DNA of 64,000 nt from Rhyzopertha dominica (GCA_025024175.1 QCXZ01000138.1:44983092-45047091); one strand, 5' to 3'; shown: positions 34,440 to 44,867, numbered from the stretch's first letter. Program-made: numbers and translations. Notes: generated by a model not told the origin, from the sequence alone.

Positions 34440-34672
34440 TTGATAAATCGCTGATCAAATATTGTCGTTTGCTATAATATATTGTCGGATAGATCGCTGT
34501 CTCTTGAAAACACTGACAAAAAGTTAATAGTCTGACGTTTCGATTACACCTGTAATCTTTGTCAAAGACGATGAACCTCAAAATTTGCCTGACACAAGTT
34601 CAAACAAAATTTTGAAAGTAAATAAACAAATCACCAAGGATGCGAGACGTCATAGAAACATGCCACATCTCA
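34440..34672 (-). repeat. Left inverted arm of Penelope-like element
   Basis: It runs from GTCGTTTGCTATAATATATT through CGCTGTCTCTTGAAAACACT to ACCAAGGATGCGAGACGTCA, and is inverted with respect to 35380-35630. It overlaps the first ~30 codons of the endonuclease ORF. Confidence 0.8.
34530..34569 (-). ncRNA. Variant hammerhead-like motif (left arm)
   Basis: This is the exact inverted copy of the 35483-35522 motif: GTCT, TTGACAA, A, GATTAC-AGGT-GTAATC, GAAA, CGTC, AGAC, read on the minus strand. See the right-arm entry for the fold. Confidence 0.45.
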
Positions 34673-35289
34673 CCACCCTCCTTCTCAAAAGAATAGTCTT
34701 ATTAGGACGTTATTTGTTAGAGCACAAAGGATATCAGATGAAATCAGCGCTAGTGAGAAATAGTTATAGTAGTAAGAATATTAGGTCAGTTTTTAATAAA
34801 AGTGCTCATCCAAATCAAGTAAATTCTCAGCCACGACAAAACAAATTGAAGTTGAGTTTGCCTTATGTACAAGGCCTTTCGGAAAAATTAAAGAGGATGC
34901 TTAGAAAACACGATATTTTAGTTGTTGATAGTACATATAATAATTTAGATAAAATTTTAAGTTCTACTAAAGATAAAGTATATTTAGAAAGTGAAGGTTT
35001 TTACAAAATTACTTGTTCTTGCGGAAAGTGTTACATAGGTCAAACTAAAAGAAAAGTAGGTACGCGTTTGAAAGAACACATACGTGCTACTAGGTTGCAA
35101 CAGATAGCTAAATCTTCCGTAGCTGAACACTCATATTTGACTAAACACATGATTGATTTTGATAAAACAAAAATTTTACATAGAAAAAAATGTTGTCACA
35201 AACGTCTAATAAAAGAAGCTATAGAAATTTGTAGGAATACTAATAATTTTAATAGGGGTTGTGGAAATTATGAGTTAGGTGACATTTGA
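34585..35289 (+). CDS. Penelope-like element C-terminal GIY-YIG endonuclease
   Basis: A 234-codon open frame. Residues ~30-75 resemble the Penelope linker (LEHKGYQMKSALVRN, YSSKNIRSVF). Residues 136-185 are a GIY-YIG nuclease: GFYKITCSCGKCYIGQT (GFY 138-140, YIG 150-152), then the catalytic-Arg context TRLKEH (Arg161) and VAEHS (Glu181). The CxCxxC insert is typical of Penelope EN. The tail has EAIEICRNTNNFNRGCG. The nuclease nicks target DNA for priming. The nominal start is a TTG inside the left arm, so the frame is 5'-truncated: no RT is present and the arm is spliced directly to the linker. Inverted arms flank it on both sides. No internal stop exists, so the nuclease module itself looks intact. 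Confidence 0.85.
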   Translation: MPDTSSNKILKVNKQITKDARRHRNMPHLTTLLLKRIVLLGRYLLEHKGYQMKSALVRNSYSSKNIRSVFNKSAHPNQVNSQPRQNKLKLSLPYVQGLSEKLKRMLRKHDILVVDSTYNNLDKILSSTKDKVYLESEGFYKITCSCGKCYIGQTKRKVGTRLKEHIRATRLQQIAKSSVAEHSYLTKHMIDFDKTKILHRKKCCHKRLIKEAIEICRNTNNFNRGCGNYELGDI

Positions 35290-35319
35290 AAGGCTATTTT
35301 GTAGTTATCTTTTATCAAG

Positions 35320-35640
35320 TAGTTCGTGTATATCTAGTAGGTAGGTAGTTCCTTTTTCATCGTTAGGTTCCTTTTTATCAGGTTGGCACGTTGTTTCTAT
35401 GATGTCTCGCATCCTTGGTGATTTGTTTATTTACTTTCAAAATTTTGTTTGAACTTGAGTCAGGCAAATTTTGAGGCTCTTCGTCTTTGACAAAGATTAC
35501 AGGTGTAATCGAAACGTCAGACTATTAACTTTTTGTCAGTGTTTTCAAGAGACAGCGATCTATCCGACAAAATATTATCTTATATTTATGGACGCTGAAA
35601 GTATTCACCCTCGTATTGTCGTTTGCTCTTATCACGAATA
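35320..35640 (+). repeat. Right inverted arm of Penelope-like element
   Basis: TATCTAGTAGGTAGGTAG, then ATGTCTCGCATCCTTGG, GTTTGAACTTGAGTCAGG, GTCAGTGTTTTCAAGAGACA and TATCCGACAAAATATTATC. It is inverted relative to 34440-34672, and parts recur at 11.1, 29.9 and 32.6 kb, so at least four arm-bearing loci exist in 25 kb. Confidence 0.8.
35483..35522 (+). ncRNA. Variant hammerhead-like motif (right arm)
   Basis: GTCT (35483-35486) can pair with AGAC (35519-35522) as a 4-bp stem I. Between them lie TTGACAA (35487-35493), one A, the perfect hairpin GATTAC-AGGT-GTAATC (35495-35510), GAAA (35511-35514) and CGT, where ACGT is self-complementary and could form stem III in a dimer; the presumed cleavage site follows C35518. 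Compared with the hammerhead box CUGANGA, C3 is U and G8 is A. These two bases pair in the active structure, so the double change keeps the pair. Activity is unproven. Confidence 0.5.
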
Positions 35641-36959
35641 TAGTGTGATTCCACTGGTTGTAACCTTTCAATAAACTGTTTTACAGCATTTTTTTATTTT
35701 GATAATGACGTGATCTGGTGTCTTCGCCGCGATTCTGTTTTGGTACTGTGCCATTTACAAGCATTTTCAGCTTTGAAACACTTTGGATCCTACTTTTAGA
35801 CGCAGCCAATATAGACATAAAAGTTTTTTGGCAGTACTTTTAACTGTCGCCTGCCTACATAAGTTGTGGACCAAAGTATCCAATAAAAATCGTGTTCGAA
35901 GTAACATTTTTCCTAAAGCGTTTGCGTTTAGGTGAATCCGTTATTGTATACCTTAAAATAAACGAATCTTGCTTGTTTTTGCTTTGTTTTTTTAAAGAAT
36001 AAAATCCTGTATGAAAACATCTCATATCCTGTACGTTTAAGTTACCACATTAGAAAACGTTCTTATTTTTATGTATGCACGTGGGTAGGCGAGGCAATAT
36101 TTTTGCAGAGTACCTGTAATATTAGTTTTAAGTACCTGATAAGTTTTTGCTTATTCTTCTCCCACTGTGAAGTATCAGAAATTTGCCTTCTTCCTTTTCT
36201 GGTTTGCGATTGCACAATGTTTTTGTAACGTTAGTCGCTTGACCTGACCTATCCATTCTTATATATTTTTTTTCCAAAAAACATTCATTAAGCACGTTGG
36301 TATATCTATTATTATTGCACTACCAGACACTGCTTTTGCGCTTCACAGTCATCAAAACAATGTGTACAACACACAAAATACAAATTTACTAACCAATTGG
36401 CAAAGCATACTTTGAAAGCAATATTAATATCGCGTATAAGTGCTAGATCAGACAATGCTCACTTTGCTGCAGTCGCACATGCTCGGACTAGATTTAATTT
36501 GGAGCTAAACACGTATGGATTAAGCTGGATTTGGAACAAACTCTTAACTGAGTCAATTTTAAATGGATATAATGGCTTTAGAAACGAAGTCTCTCTTACC
36601 ACAACTAGATTTTAGACGCAGATGGCCGCCAGCAAGAATTGCAAGAAATATTCTTGCAAAAGAGCGTCTTGTCTTCTATTTCTTACGCCGGTCAAAACAA
36701 GACCAAGAAAAATGCAAGCATCTACCTTTTGTGATGGTCTAAAAAAATCTGCCGTTTTGCAAGATTTAAATGATTTATGGAACCTGCTTTTCAAACCGGC
36801 GCCAGCGCACAGGATATACACTCCTCTGTGTTTGCGCCTACCTACCAATATTTCGAAGTAATACCTATGCTCCAATTTTGGTGATACATCAGGACTACAA
36901 AAGCGCTTCCTGCACAGGTGGTCATAGAGGGCAAACACGGCCGGTTCATCATTTTTCCG
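35641..36959. other. No supported feature
   Basis: The ORFs at 36397-36615, 36622-36861 and 36612-36968 (minus) are unrecognised and mutually overlapping. The strip 36610-36830 is slightly richer in GC. Confidence 0.3.
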
Positions 36960-37560
36960 TTCAAACAATTATTCCCATCGATTTGAAACACAACCCCTGA
37001 CACGAGGCAAAGGTCGGCACGCATCTCCAGCGAAATAGTAAATACCCGTCGTGTCATGTTTACGACACTAATAAATTGATTGTCACATCCTTTGCAAACC
37101 CGTATAATATAAATAATGTATTGCCATACGTACACGTCCACTTCTTGTTCCGCGGTCGGTCCGCCGTGCTACAGGTTTATTAGAACGGACAAAAGGAGCT
37201 AAACGCATTAGTCAAAGTGGTCGTGGCCGTTCTTGCCGTGTAACGTATCCAACAAAACTGTATTTATGACGTGAACGGTATCCACCACGCGTGTTGTACC
37301 GCCGACAATGCAGGAAGCTAGAAACGAGATGTGTAGAGGGCGGAGATATATCCACTTGTGATGGAATGGTGCATTGCGATAAATCAGCAACCGATGTTGC
37401 TGCGAGCCATCCTTCACGAACTGATCACGTTCACCCCGCCGTTAAAAATGAACCTTTGCAGGAGAGAGATGGCGCCAGCCTGCTGCCTCCAGCAGGATCG
37501 GAATTGCACGTACCAATCTTGTTCTAAATGGATCAAGTTCAAGTGTGGCCGTAGCTTGTA
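36960..37560. other. CpG-rich unique patch
   Basis: CpG-dense (TTCCGCGGTCGGTCCGCCG, CCACGCGTGTTGTACCGCCG), with several overlapping short ORFs on both strands, none with a known domain. It is a candidate regulatory or unrecognised exonic sequence. Confidence 0.25.
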
Positions 37561-37689
37561 ATTAGATTAAATCGTTTTCTATATGGCTCTGAGAGCTGAA
37601 ACTTTAGCAACTGGCATGGTGGTACCGCAAGGGTCGGTAAATGTGTCCCTATTGTTTGACATTTGCGTAGCCTATGAATAGGTATTTTT

Positions 37690-37900
37690 GTGATGGAAGC
37701 TAGTGCTTTTGGTTTAGGTGCAGCAGTTTCGCGTATCTATAATGATGGGAACATGAAAGACAATGTCCGTGCAACACGAACATTATCAAACGCTTAAGCA
37801 ATAATCTTGTGAAGAGGGGCCATGATCATTATCTATTCTTTATTAAAAAGTTCCACTTTACTTTTGGCCTTCCACTGATAAGGACACAGAAGCACTTCGC
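37690..37900 (+). pseudogene. Gypsy-like RNase H fragment
   Basis: VMEASAFGLGAAVSR, then ATRTLSNA (37690-37797) parallels the TDASAFGLGAVLSQ...ASRTLSNAE start of the RNase H domain in Ty3/gypsy polyproteins. The first catalytic Asp of TDAS is Glu here. After the stop at 37795 a second frame gives FFIKKFHFTFG, like the following IKKFHFYLYG block. Only this ~70-codon piece survives, with no RT, integrase or LTR nearby. RNase H normally removes the RNA strand during reverse transcription. Confidence 0.5.
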
Positions 37901-38199
37901 AGGGAATATGACGGGTGCAATATAATTCAGCCTTCAACCTCCGTTAATCATAACAGATATGTCCAATAGGTTACTAAAAATGAACCAAAAGACTGCTTTT
38001 CTCTTCCATATCTGAATCTCTGATCTATGGGAAACCTTAAGAAAAAGGCTACATTTATATAAAGGATTTGGATGCAGTTATGCCTTAAGAGGGGCGTTTA
38101 CCTAGAGCGAATCGGATCATTTTAAGCACCTACCGTTTTACATTTTACCGAGTTATTCGAAACTTTTTCGAAGTGAAATTTCGACATGGCAATGACAAA
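37901..38199. other. No feature seen
   Basis: Plain sequence between the RNase H trace and the inverted repeat. Confidence 0.3.
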
Positions 38200-38368
38200 A
38201 GATGTAGCTACAACGTAGAGTTCGAGTTTTTTCTGAATTTGGTACAGTAATGTGAATATTTGTTGTTATATTTTGCTTAAAAATGCGTATTTTTGGCGAG
38301 CTATTTCTGGAAAACTAAGGCACATAAACGAAAAATTCGAACTCCACGTTGTAGCTACGTATTTCTTT
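38200..38368. repeat. Inverted repeat, possible small MITE
   Basis: AAAGATGTAGCTACAACGTA ... GAGTTCGAG at left is the inverse of CGAACTCCACGTTGTAGCTA at right. The arms are about 33 bp, separated by ~95 bp of AT-rich spacer. There is no second copy in the window, and I could not define outer ends. Confidence 0.5.
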
Positions 38369-39229
38369 GTACACTACCAAAAACATGAGCACGATAGATG
38401 AGTAAAAACATTCAAAAAATCTAAAACCGCAAACCCTTTCGCACGAGTCCGTCACGAGAGCAGAATGTGAATGCCCATCCCCACCAGGTCCGTCGCGTGG
38501 TATCCACTGAACAGTGAGGCTAAGATACAATCCTGTCGGGAATGATCGAGCGGTATACGATCTATTCCGATATGACTGGATTTCTAAGATTGTATGTCTA
38601 ATTAGTAATTACACGGGACAAGTTTAATGTTAAAAGCTCTTTCACATTAATTTACTGTCTGCCGAAGCAATGGGGAGGCGGAAGGAACATTGTTATAAAA
38701 GTTCCTACAGAAATCATGCAGTTAGAATGAAATGTTATATAGTTCATATTTACAGAAATAAATGGGTTATTCCATATTTTGAATAACCTGGTATAATATC
38801 ATAGTAAGTTACTAATATCATGCTTACTTTTTTATGCACACCCTACAGTCAGCAATTTTCCGAATATTAGTTTAGCTGTTGCTCGTACGATCTTTGCGCG
38901 ATGTCAACCTATCGGCTACCCTCTTACGTCCCATGTCCCGCTGGCAATATGGGTTGCATAATTTACATTTCTGCCCGATCGCTCCAAGTAAATGCCCCTC
39001 TTAAGAGGGATCCGTACATGGCCATACTACAGCATCAGTTTTCCCACTGAACCTCTCCGTATGAATCAAACGCAACGGAGTTTCTTGGGATTGTACCGCG
39101 CTAACAGCTGGTAGTTTGCGGGAGTTGTGGGAAAACACTGCAAAATATAATATATAAACAATTAAAAAAATAAGGCGTGTAGGCCTAGTCCAACGTATGC
39201 ACCCCTCTTAATATTTACTTATTTTATAG
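38369..39229. other. No supported feature
   Basis: A moderately GC-richer strip at 38430-38520 and again around 38880-39020. No coding motif is recognised. Confidence 0.3.
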
Positions 39230-40165
39230 TACCCTAATAATTCCCTGTATAAATGCGAGCGGGACCAAACAACTGGAAAGCTATGACAACAATATTTGTG
39301 ACATGTTTGTTAAATGTTGCCTTGTACTCGTAGTCAAAAATAACACCCAAGTCCTTGATACTATAGCACCCCGAAATTTTAACATTATTAGTGCATTACG
39401 TATAAGTTAAAAGATATTGTTTTGTTGAACATATATCTGTACAGAGGCGATTAATAGTGCAACATTCAAGAACGGTAATGTCACGACATACTTTAAGTCA
39501 CCAAGTACTTTCCACATAGTATCATAGGCTGCCGATAATTCTAAGAACACTACTCCTAGTTTTCAGTCACTTATGGAAACCAGCTTCAGCATAATGTTGT
39601 TAGAACCAAGACTTGGTCACAGCAACTTCTGTTCTTCCGAAAACTTGCATGCTCCTTCGGAAGTGAGTGTTTAATAATAGGTTATATTCCCTGGTAAAGT
39701 AATTTCTCTACTAACTTGTAGCAGACATACAGAAGGGCAATGGGTAGGTCCCATGCTTTAAGACAGCAATCATCTTCGTTTTCAGAAACAAACGTGGAAA
39801 AGTACGTATATATAATATATTCTTATAAAGGAATAACAACCACATTAGAACATTCGACCCCAAAATTTTTAAGAATTCTGGGTAAATATCATCAAAACCA
39901 GCAGGTTTGCAGGCTTCCAGAGCACAAGTAGCTTGACGAAGTTCTTCCAATCAGAATAATTGACAAATCTACTGAATGCTCGCATCTTTTTCTTAACTGA
40001 CAAAGTTTCCCTTCACCTTTTTCAATTCCTTCGTAGATATTTGAACAGAATTGGAGATATTAACCAGTCGAGAAGCTAAAACATTAGGCGAGATTAATGC
40101 TGCTTGTTTATGTGTTTCATTAAAGATTGGTTCTAATTTTTTCAGCAGGTTCTAACTACTGCGAT
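39230..40165 (-). pseudogene. Non-LTR retrotransposon (Jockey/CR1-like) reverse transcriptase, fragmentary
   Basis: Minus-strand landmarks in order: a linker with STKELKKVKGNFVS; EELRQATCALEACKPAGFDD then IYPEFLKILG (open at 39711-39950), the start of the RT domain; MIAVLKHGTYP, equivalent to the IAILKPGK block; a frameshifted SVCYKLVEKLLYQ; FRKNRSCCDQV; then FLELSAAYDTMWK, equivalent to the catalytic DLSAAYDTVW block with the first Asp changed to Glu. A further jump leads to IKDLGVIFDYE near the C-terminus (39310-39370), so the YxDD region is deleted. There are multiple frameshifts. Such RTs reverse-transcribe their own mRNA at a nicked target. This copy is dead. Confidence 0.8.
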
Positions 40166-41439
40166 TGGAGTGGGTTAAGTTCATGCTCTGCATTAGTGTA
40201 TTTCATTTTTTTTCCGATATTAATTCAGGGATTCTAGAACCTGTCAGCCAATTTATAACTGGGATGAGCTTGATACTGTCTATACGAAGCATGGATTTCT
40301 TTACTCCAACAAGGAACGCAGCATTTTCGAAAACCTCTTGGTAGCTTTCAGTAGATTCATGTCAATTCGAGTAAATTTTTTGTTGAATTCGTGGAACGTG
40401 TAACAACAATAATTACAGTTGCTATGTACTGCGAAACACTCGCCAAACTGAGACCATCGATCCAAAATCGCAAGGGGGGGAATAGTTCTTCATAACAATG
40501 ATCGACCGCAAACTGCTGCCACAACCAAGAAAAAAATTGACGATTTTCATTGGGAATTTTTTCAGTACCCACCATACCGTCCCGACTTTGGGCTTAGCGA
40601 CTAGTTCCTCTTACACTTCAAACAGTGACTTGCTGGACTATGCTTCGAGAACAACGAGGATCTCAGGACCGTCATTATGGACTGGTTCAGTTATCAAGCA
40701 CAGATCTTTTATTCAGATAAGTTGAAAAAGGTGGTGCAGCGTTGCGAAAGGTAGTGTCCCGGAAATTTGTGCCAACAGAATAAAAAAGAGCAACATTATC
40801 ACCATTACCAGGTCTATGCACTCTTACAAAAATAGCAAAGGGTCTATTACATATTGTCAAGAACTAAACTTTTCATCGCGAAATTTCGTATCAGACGAAA
40901 TTCTAGAAGTCTACCTTTTGAAGGTAAGATTGGATTTAATAGTGGAGGCGATCGAAGCCTTAATAAACAACTACGTGGGAAAATCTATATGTTTTGTTTT
41001 TGAAGAACAGAAGAGCCTTTTTCGCACATTAACCTTCCAGCTCCACCTGAGTGTTGGGTAAAATTAAATAAAAGCTTGATACTTTTATTTATAATGTTAA
41101 TTAGCTGTGCAGACCTTGAAGTTAAGTTATTGCATCAGCTCTGAAAATATTTAATCAAACTGGCTTGATTAGTAAATTTAAAGGGTTTGTTATAGGAGGC
41201 CTTGATGTCTTTTACAGGTTACATTTGACATATATTTTAGAAATTCTCTGTCTCGATTCATCAGGTGTCTTTGTTATACGTTGAATCCCAAACATTATAC
41301 ATAGGTTTTGTCTAAAACAGACAAAAATATGAACCAAATGATGCAGAATGCTTCAAGTATGAATAGACCCAATTTTAGATACTATAGAGAATGGAATGGA
41401 TGAAACTAAAGAAACTTAAAATAAAAAGTCAAGTATGAA
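40166..41439. other. No supported feature
   Basis: The minus ORF 40357-40575 lies upstream of the LINE RT on the same strand and could be a diverged part of the same element, but I see no endonuclease motif. The rest is unremarkable. Confidence 0.3.
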
Positions 41440-42010
41440 TAGTTAATAGAAGAATTTCGACGACGTTCTTATAAACATGGTATATAAGAACAATATTACT
41501 GAAGCATGCTTGCAATTAANAGAAGCGCCATTACAGCTCCATAGTCCAACATTCGTATAGTACCACTCCGCAGTCCCATACCGATGCAGTATCGCGTTCC
41601 TATTCATTGTGCACTTCCCGCTTTGGTACTTCTTTATCGCCATCCGCAGAAATCAATTACAGAATGCAGCGTTTCCGCTGTGGCAATATTTTGAGGACGT
41701 CCCGCTCTTAGTACGTAGTTATTTTGTTCATTTGGAGCAATCAGAGCGCTCAATCGTGGAGTCTCGCACTCGAGGACCTCGCCGGGACACTTTTGTCAAT
41801 ACAGTTGGAGCGGTCGTAAAGACCACTCGTGTCATTCGGAATGACGAAACTTTCCTTCCATTTCTTCCGCGAGACGCGTATGCTCCCGGTCGCCAACTTT
41901 CAGGAACGGCCATATATTAGGCCCAGTTAGGCGCAGCGCTGCCGGGTCTGCCTTTCACAACGAGGATCGGGGAACAACGAACACACAATAATAACACCCT
42001 AACAGCGTAT
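41440..42010. other. CpG-rich unique patch
   Basis: CpG-dense (TCTCGCACTCGAGGACCTCG, TCCGCGAGACGCGTATGC, GGCGCAGCGCTGCCGGG). The 103-codon plus ORF at 41609-41920 is unrecognised and opposed by minus ORFs. It is a candidate regulatory element. One N at 41520. Confidence 0.25.
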
Positions 42011-42769
42011 CGGTTTTCATTCCAGGTGTTACCTCTCAAAATATTGGCACAATTCTTTGGCGCGTAATGGGTAGTGGTACGCATTTTATCATTGAAAATG
42101 TAGGTATGGTCCAGACTGAGAAAAGAGTTTACGACAAGGGCAGCGAGGGAAAAGTTTGTGGCACAAACAAGCAGATACCAAAAAAGATACCAATTGTTGA
42201 TGACGAAGGAAATTTCTTATAAATAAAAAATTTGGAAAGAGAGAAGGAGACTAAAGTTGGTGATTGTGGTATGCTGTTCCAAACAAAACCTTCGTGAGCC
42301 CATATCTCTTCTACTGAAAATCATCCAAATTTCTACACCTCAATCAGTGAAAAATTTTCACTTACAGAAAAACACTCGGCATTTGAAATGCAACTTTTTT
42401 TCCTCGGTTGAGTCGTGAAAGAAAGTGTAAATGGTTCACTCTAATTTAAATCAAATTTGTCAAGGAGATTTGAACTTTGAACTTTCTTAATTTGTTTGTG
42501 TTTGTCTTACACTTTTGTTTCTGGCTCGTATCAATCAACTTTTTGTACTTTCTTTCATTCAGTTTCGTTATTTTGATCGACTATCTTTTGTTTTGCAAAT
42601 TTTATGGCATTGTTTTAGCATTTATTAGCTTTCTTGCTCTATTTTGTATTTCTGCGTTTTGGAAGAGGTTACCTGGATCAACAGAAATGTTGGAAGTGTT
42701 TAATTATATATCTCTACTTCATGTTGATCTATTGTTCTTCATTTTGCGTAGGAGTGTGCTGTGTTACTT
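42011..42769. other. No supported feature on its own
   Basis: This contains the start of a 171-codon hydrophobic plus-strand ORF (42477-42992). Its 3' part is antisense to the pogo-like remnant, and the T-rich sense translation (phenylalanine/leucine runs) looks artefactual. Confidence 0.35.
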
Positions 42770-42975
42770 TTGTTGCATCTTGCTTTTCACCAGCAGTTAC
42801 GAAATCGTCATCTGTAAAACTTCCCGTTCACTTACCTGCACTTTCAAATATACTTTTCCGAAAATTTTACTTATGTCATATAGATTATTTGTTCCCAGAA
42901 AAATTGCATCAGTGCNGCCATCACAGTACTGTCCAGCGGTTGCATTTTATATTTGTCTGTTATACGGTTTACTTA
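42770..42975 (-). pseudogene. Pogo/CENP-B-like transposase, C-terminal remnant
   Basis: The minus strand gives YKMQPLDSTVMAALMQFFWE (42885-42951, one N inside), which corresponds to the H-x-(M/L)QPLDV block just before the last catalytic Asp region of pogo/Tigger/jerky-type DDE transposases. After a stop it gives ESAGK and SFTDDDFVTAGEK, resembling the RATGI-P-N...FTDDDF tail of the same proteins. Stops after IYMT and SAGK show decay. No terminal repeats were found, and the HTH and first DDE motifs are missing. Confidence 0.55.
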
Positions 42976-43324
42976 ATCCCACTCATAGTTAAGATTCGAG
43001 TCAATGAAACGACTCTTTAAGAGTCAAATACAAATAATTGAATTTTTAATTTCTAGTACCCTGGTCGTACTGGTAAGGTACTTAGTAAAGGTATAAATTG
43101 GTATGTAGTAGTGACCGATACAGATTTATTTAAAACATTTTTAAAAATGCAGTGCAAAATTTTTATTTTCTTGTTTAAAGCATTTTATGAAAATTACGAC
43201 ATTTGATAATAAATGATGGTAGTGTGACTCTCAGATGTCACGAAGTCTAAATAACATCTCTACATGCAATATACAGGAATTTGTTAAACGGATTCAAAGG
43301 TGCATTCGTTGTGAAATATCCTGA
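42976..43324. other. No feature seen
   Basis: AT-rich, no motif. Confidence 0.3.
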
Positions 43325-43560
43325 ATCAATTAGGTAGCTTGGAAACAAGCTGATTGAACGTATGTGCTTTGTCTCACTTGATTTATCAGATAACTCTGAC
43401 GATCGTTTAGACGAAAACGATCATTGTCAAAGATATAACAGCTGCTATGTCTTTGACAATGATCGTTTTGATCGAAACGATCGTCAGAGTTATCTGATAA
43501 ATCAAGTGGGACGAAGCACATACGTTCATTCAGCTTGTTTCCAAGCTACCTAATTGATAG
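43325..43560. repeat. 235-bp near-perfect palindrome (foldback element)
   Basis: The arms meet at a CAGCTG core near 43440. TCAATTAGGTAGCTTGGAAA at left is mirrored by TTTCCAAGCTACCTAATTGA at right. GATTTATCAGATAACTCTGA and ACGATCATTGTCAAAGATAT have inverse partners, with only scattered mismatches over ~117 bp per arm. As a result both strands encode almost the same 63-residue reading (starting MCFV.LDLSDNSDD), which is a by-product of symmetry. There is almost no loop. The transposition mechanism is unknown. Confidence 0.85.
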
Positions 43561-44195
43561 AGGAATAGTACCTATTAAAAAGGAGCTAGAAAGATATGCA
43601 GAAGAGTTTTCAGATAAAATCGAATTCGTGCAGAAATCTGGTTAGTGAGGAAATGAAAAAAAGGAGAACGTTGATGAGAAAAAATTTAAAATAAAATGAA
43701 CGGACAAGATATGAGATGAACAAACCAGAACCTTCAAGAGCCGAGTGAAGATGTCGCATGCGCTAAAAATTGAAAAGATTAGAACCACAGGTATCTAGAT
43801 AGACAGTAAAACGGTTGAAATGATAAAGAGAAAAGGAAGTTAAGCAGAAGATAGCAGAGAAGGATGGAGCAACAATTGAATAAATAAGATATTCGATACA
43901 AACGGGACGCTACAGATAGCAAAACTTGGAGAGTGTGTAATATAGTATATAGTAGTTACAAAGGTCATGGGTTAGTAAACTTTAAAAACTTATTATATTT
44001 CAAAACAACTAAATAAGACCGAACAAGTCAAAAAAGTTACTTTAAAATTCAACGGAGAAGACAAAACGTAATGTTAGTAATTAGTCTTCTGTAAACAAAG
44101 TTATTAAAGTTTCACATTCACAAGTTTAAGGATGATAAAATTTCGGATATTGAATTCGACTATACCTATTTAATTACACAAATCCGCCAGCAAAA
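43561..44195. other. Purine-rich stretch, no supported feature
   Basis: The plus strand is unusually A/G-rich from about 43560 to 43960 (GAGAAAAGGAAG, AGGAAATGAAAAAAAGGAGA). No ORF and no repeat. Confidence 0.35.
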
Positions 44196-44470
44196 CTAAA
44201 TGCCATTAGGCTTCTCTGTAAGCACACTCGCTACACCGTCCGCCCAATCAGAACCTGTAATTCGAGACAGTTTCTTCTCAGCGTTTACTTGATTTATATG
44301 CCGCTCAGCGGGACACGCAACTGTCAGAGATACAGGTCCAATCAGGCCGTGGGCGTTACCGCGATTTTTCACTTGTTTTTTTAGATGTACGCAGCCATCA
44401 GCATTCCCAAGTTGATCACACACAGTTGCAGAAATGGAGGTTAGACCGTTTAATTTCGACACGCGTGAGG
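44196..44470. other. GC-richer patch
   Basis: A small CpG-containing block with an 88-codon minus ORF that I do not recognise. It is probably non-coding. Confidence 0.2.
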
Positions 44471-44867
44471 TTTATTGGCAGCAATTTTAAGTTGTCTGTG
44501 ATACTTCAGGTTTAACGGAAGCAGCTTTGAAGGTATAACGTTAAAAAGGGTCATAAAAACTGCAGTGTATTTAGAAGCACATTTTGTGTTTTTTATTAAA
44601 ATCAAAACTTTTGAAATTTTCAGCCCTCCAAAAAAGCTCAAGTTAGGAAATTTTATCTGGAATGACGTTGTACTATTGGTCGCACATGTCCTTTTTTGTG
44701 TAGCTAACTTCATTGTATTAATTATCACAACTGAAAGCCTTGTAACATAGAAATTCTTGAATTTAGAACGATTAAAGCAATTTCTGGTACATTTACATAC
44801 AATAGTCCTGGATCCATTTTGTGACAGCGTAATATTCAGCATGTGTTTAATGAAGTAAAAACTGTTC

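Noticed and set aside
34585..34670. Start of the GIY-YIG ORF at a TTG codon.
   Set aside because: The first ~30 codons are arm sequence, so this is not taken as a genuine translation start.
35471..35674. 67-codon ORF sharing its N-terminus with a minus ORF at 34222-34581.
   Set aside because: The match comes from the inverted Penelope arms, and neither has a known domain.
37572..37676. VVPQGSVNVSLLFDI, like the RT block PQGSVLGPLLFDI of non-LTR elements.
   Set aside because: The motif is isolated. The next recognisable sequence belongs to a gypsy RNase H, and no other RT motif is in frame, so I did not call a second element.
42477..43020. Long plus-strand ORFs (171 and 128 codons) that could be a membrane protein.
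   Set aside because: They are T-rich hydrophobic translations in two overlapping frames, span an N, and are antisense to a pogo-like transposase remnant.
43330..43553. Two nearly identical 63-residue ORFs on opposite strands.
   Set aside because: They are the automatic result of the 235-bp palindrome, not a duplicated gene.
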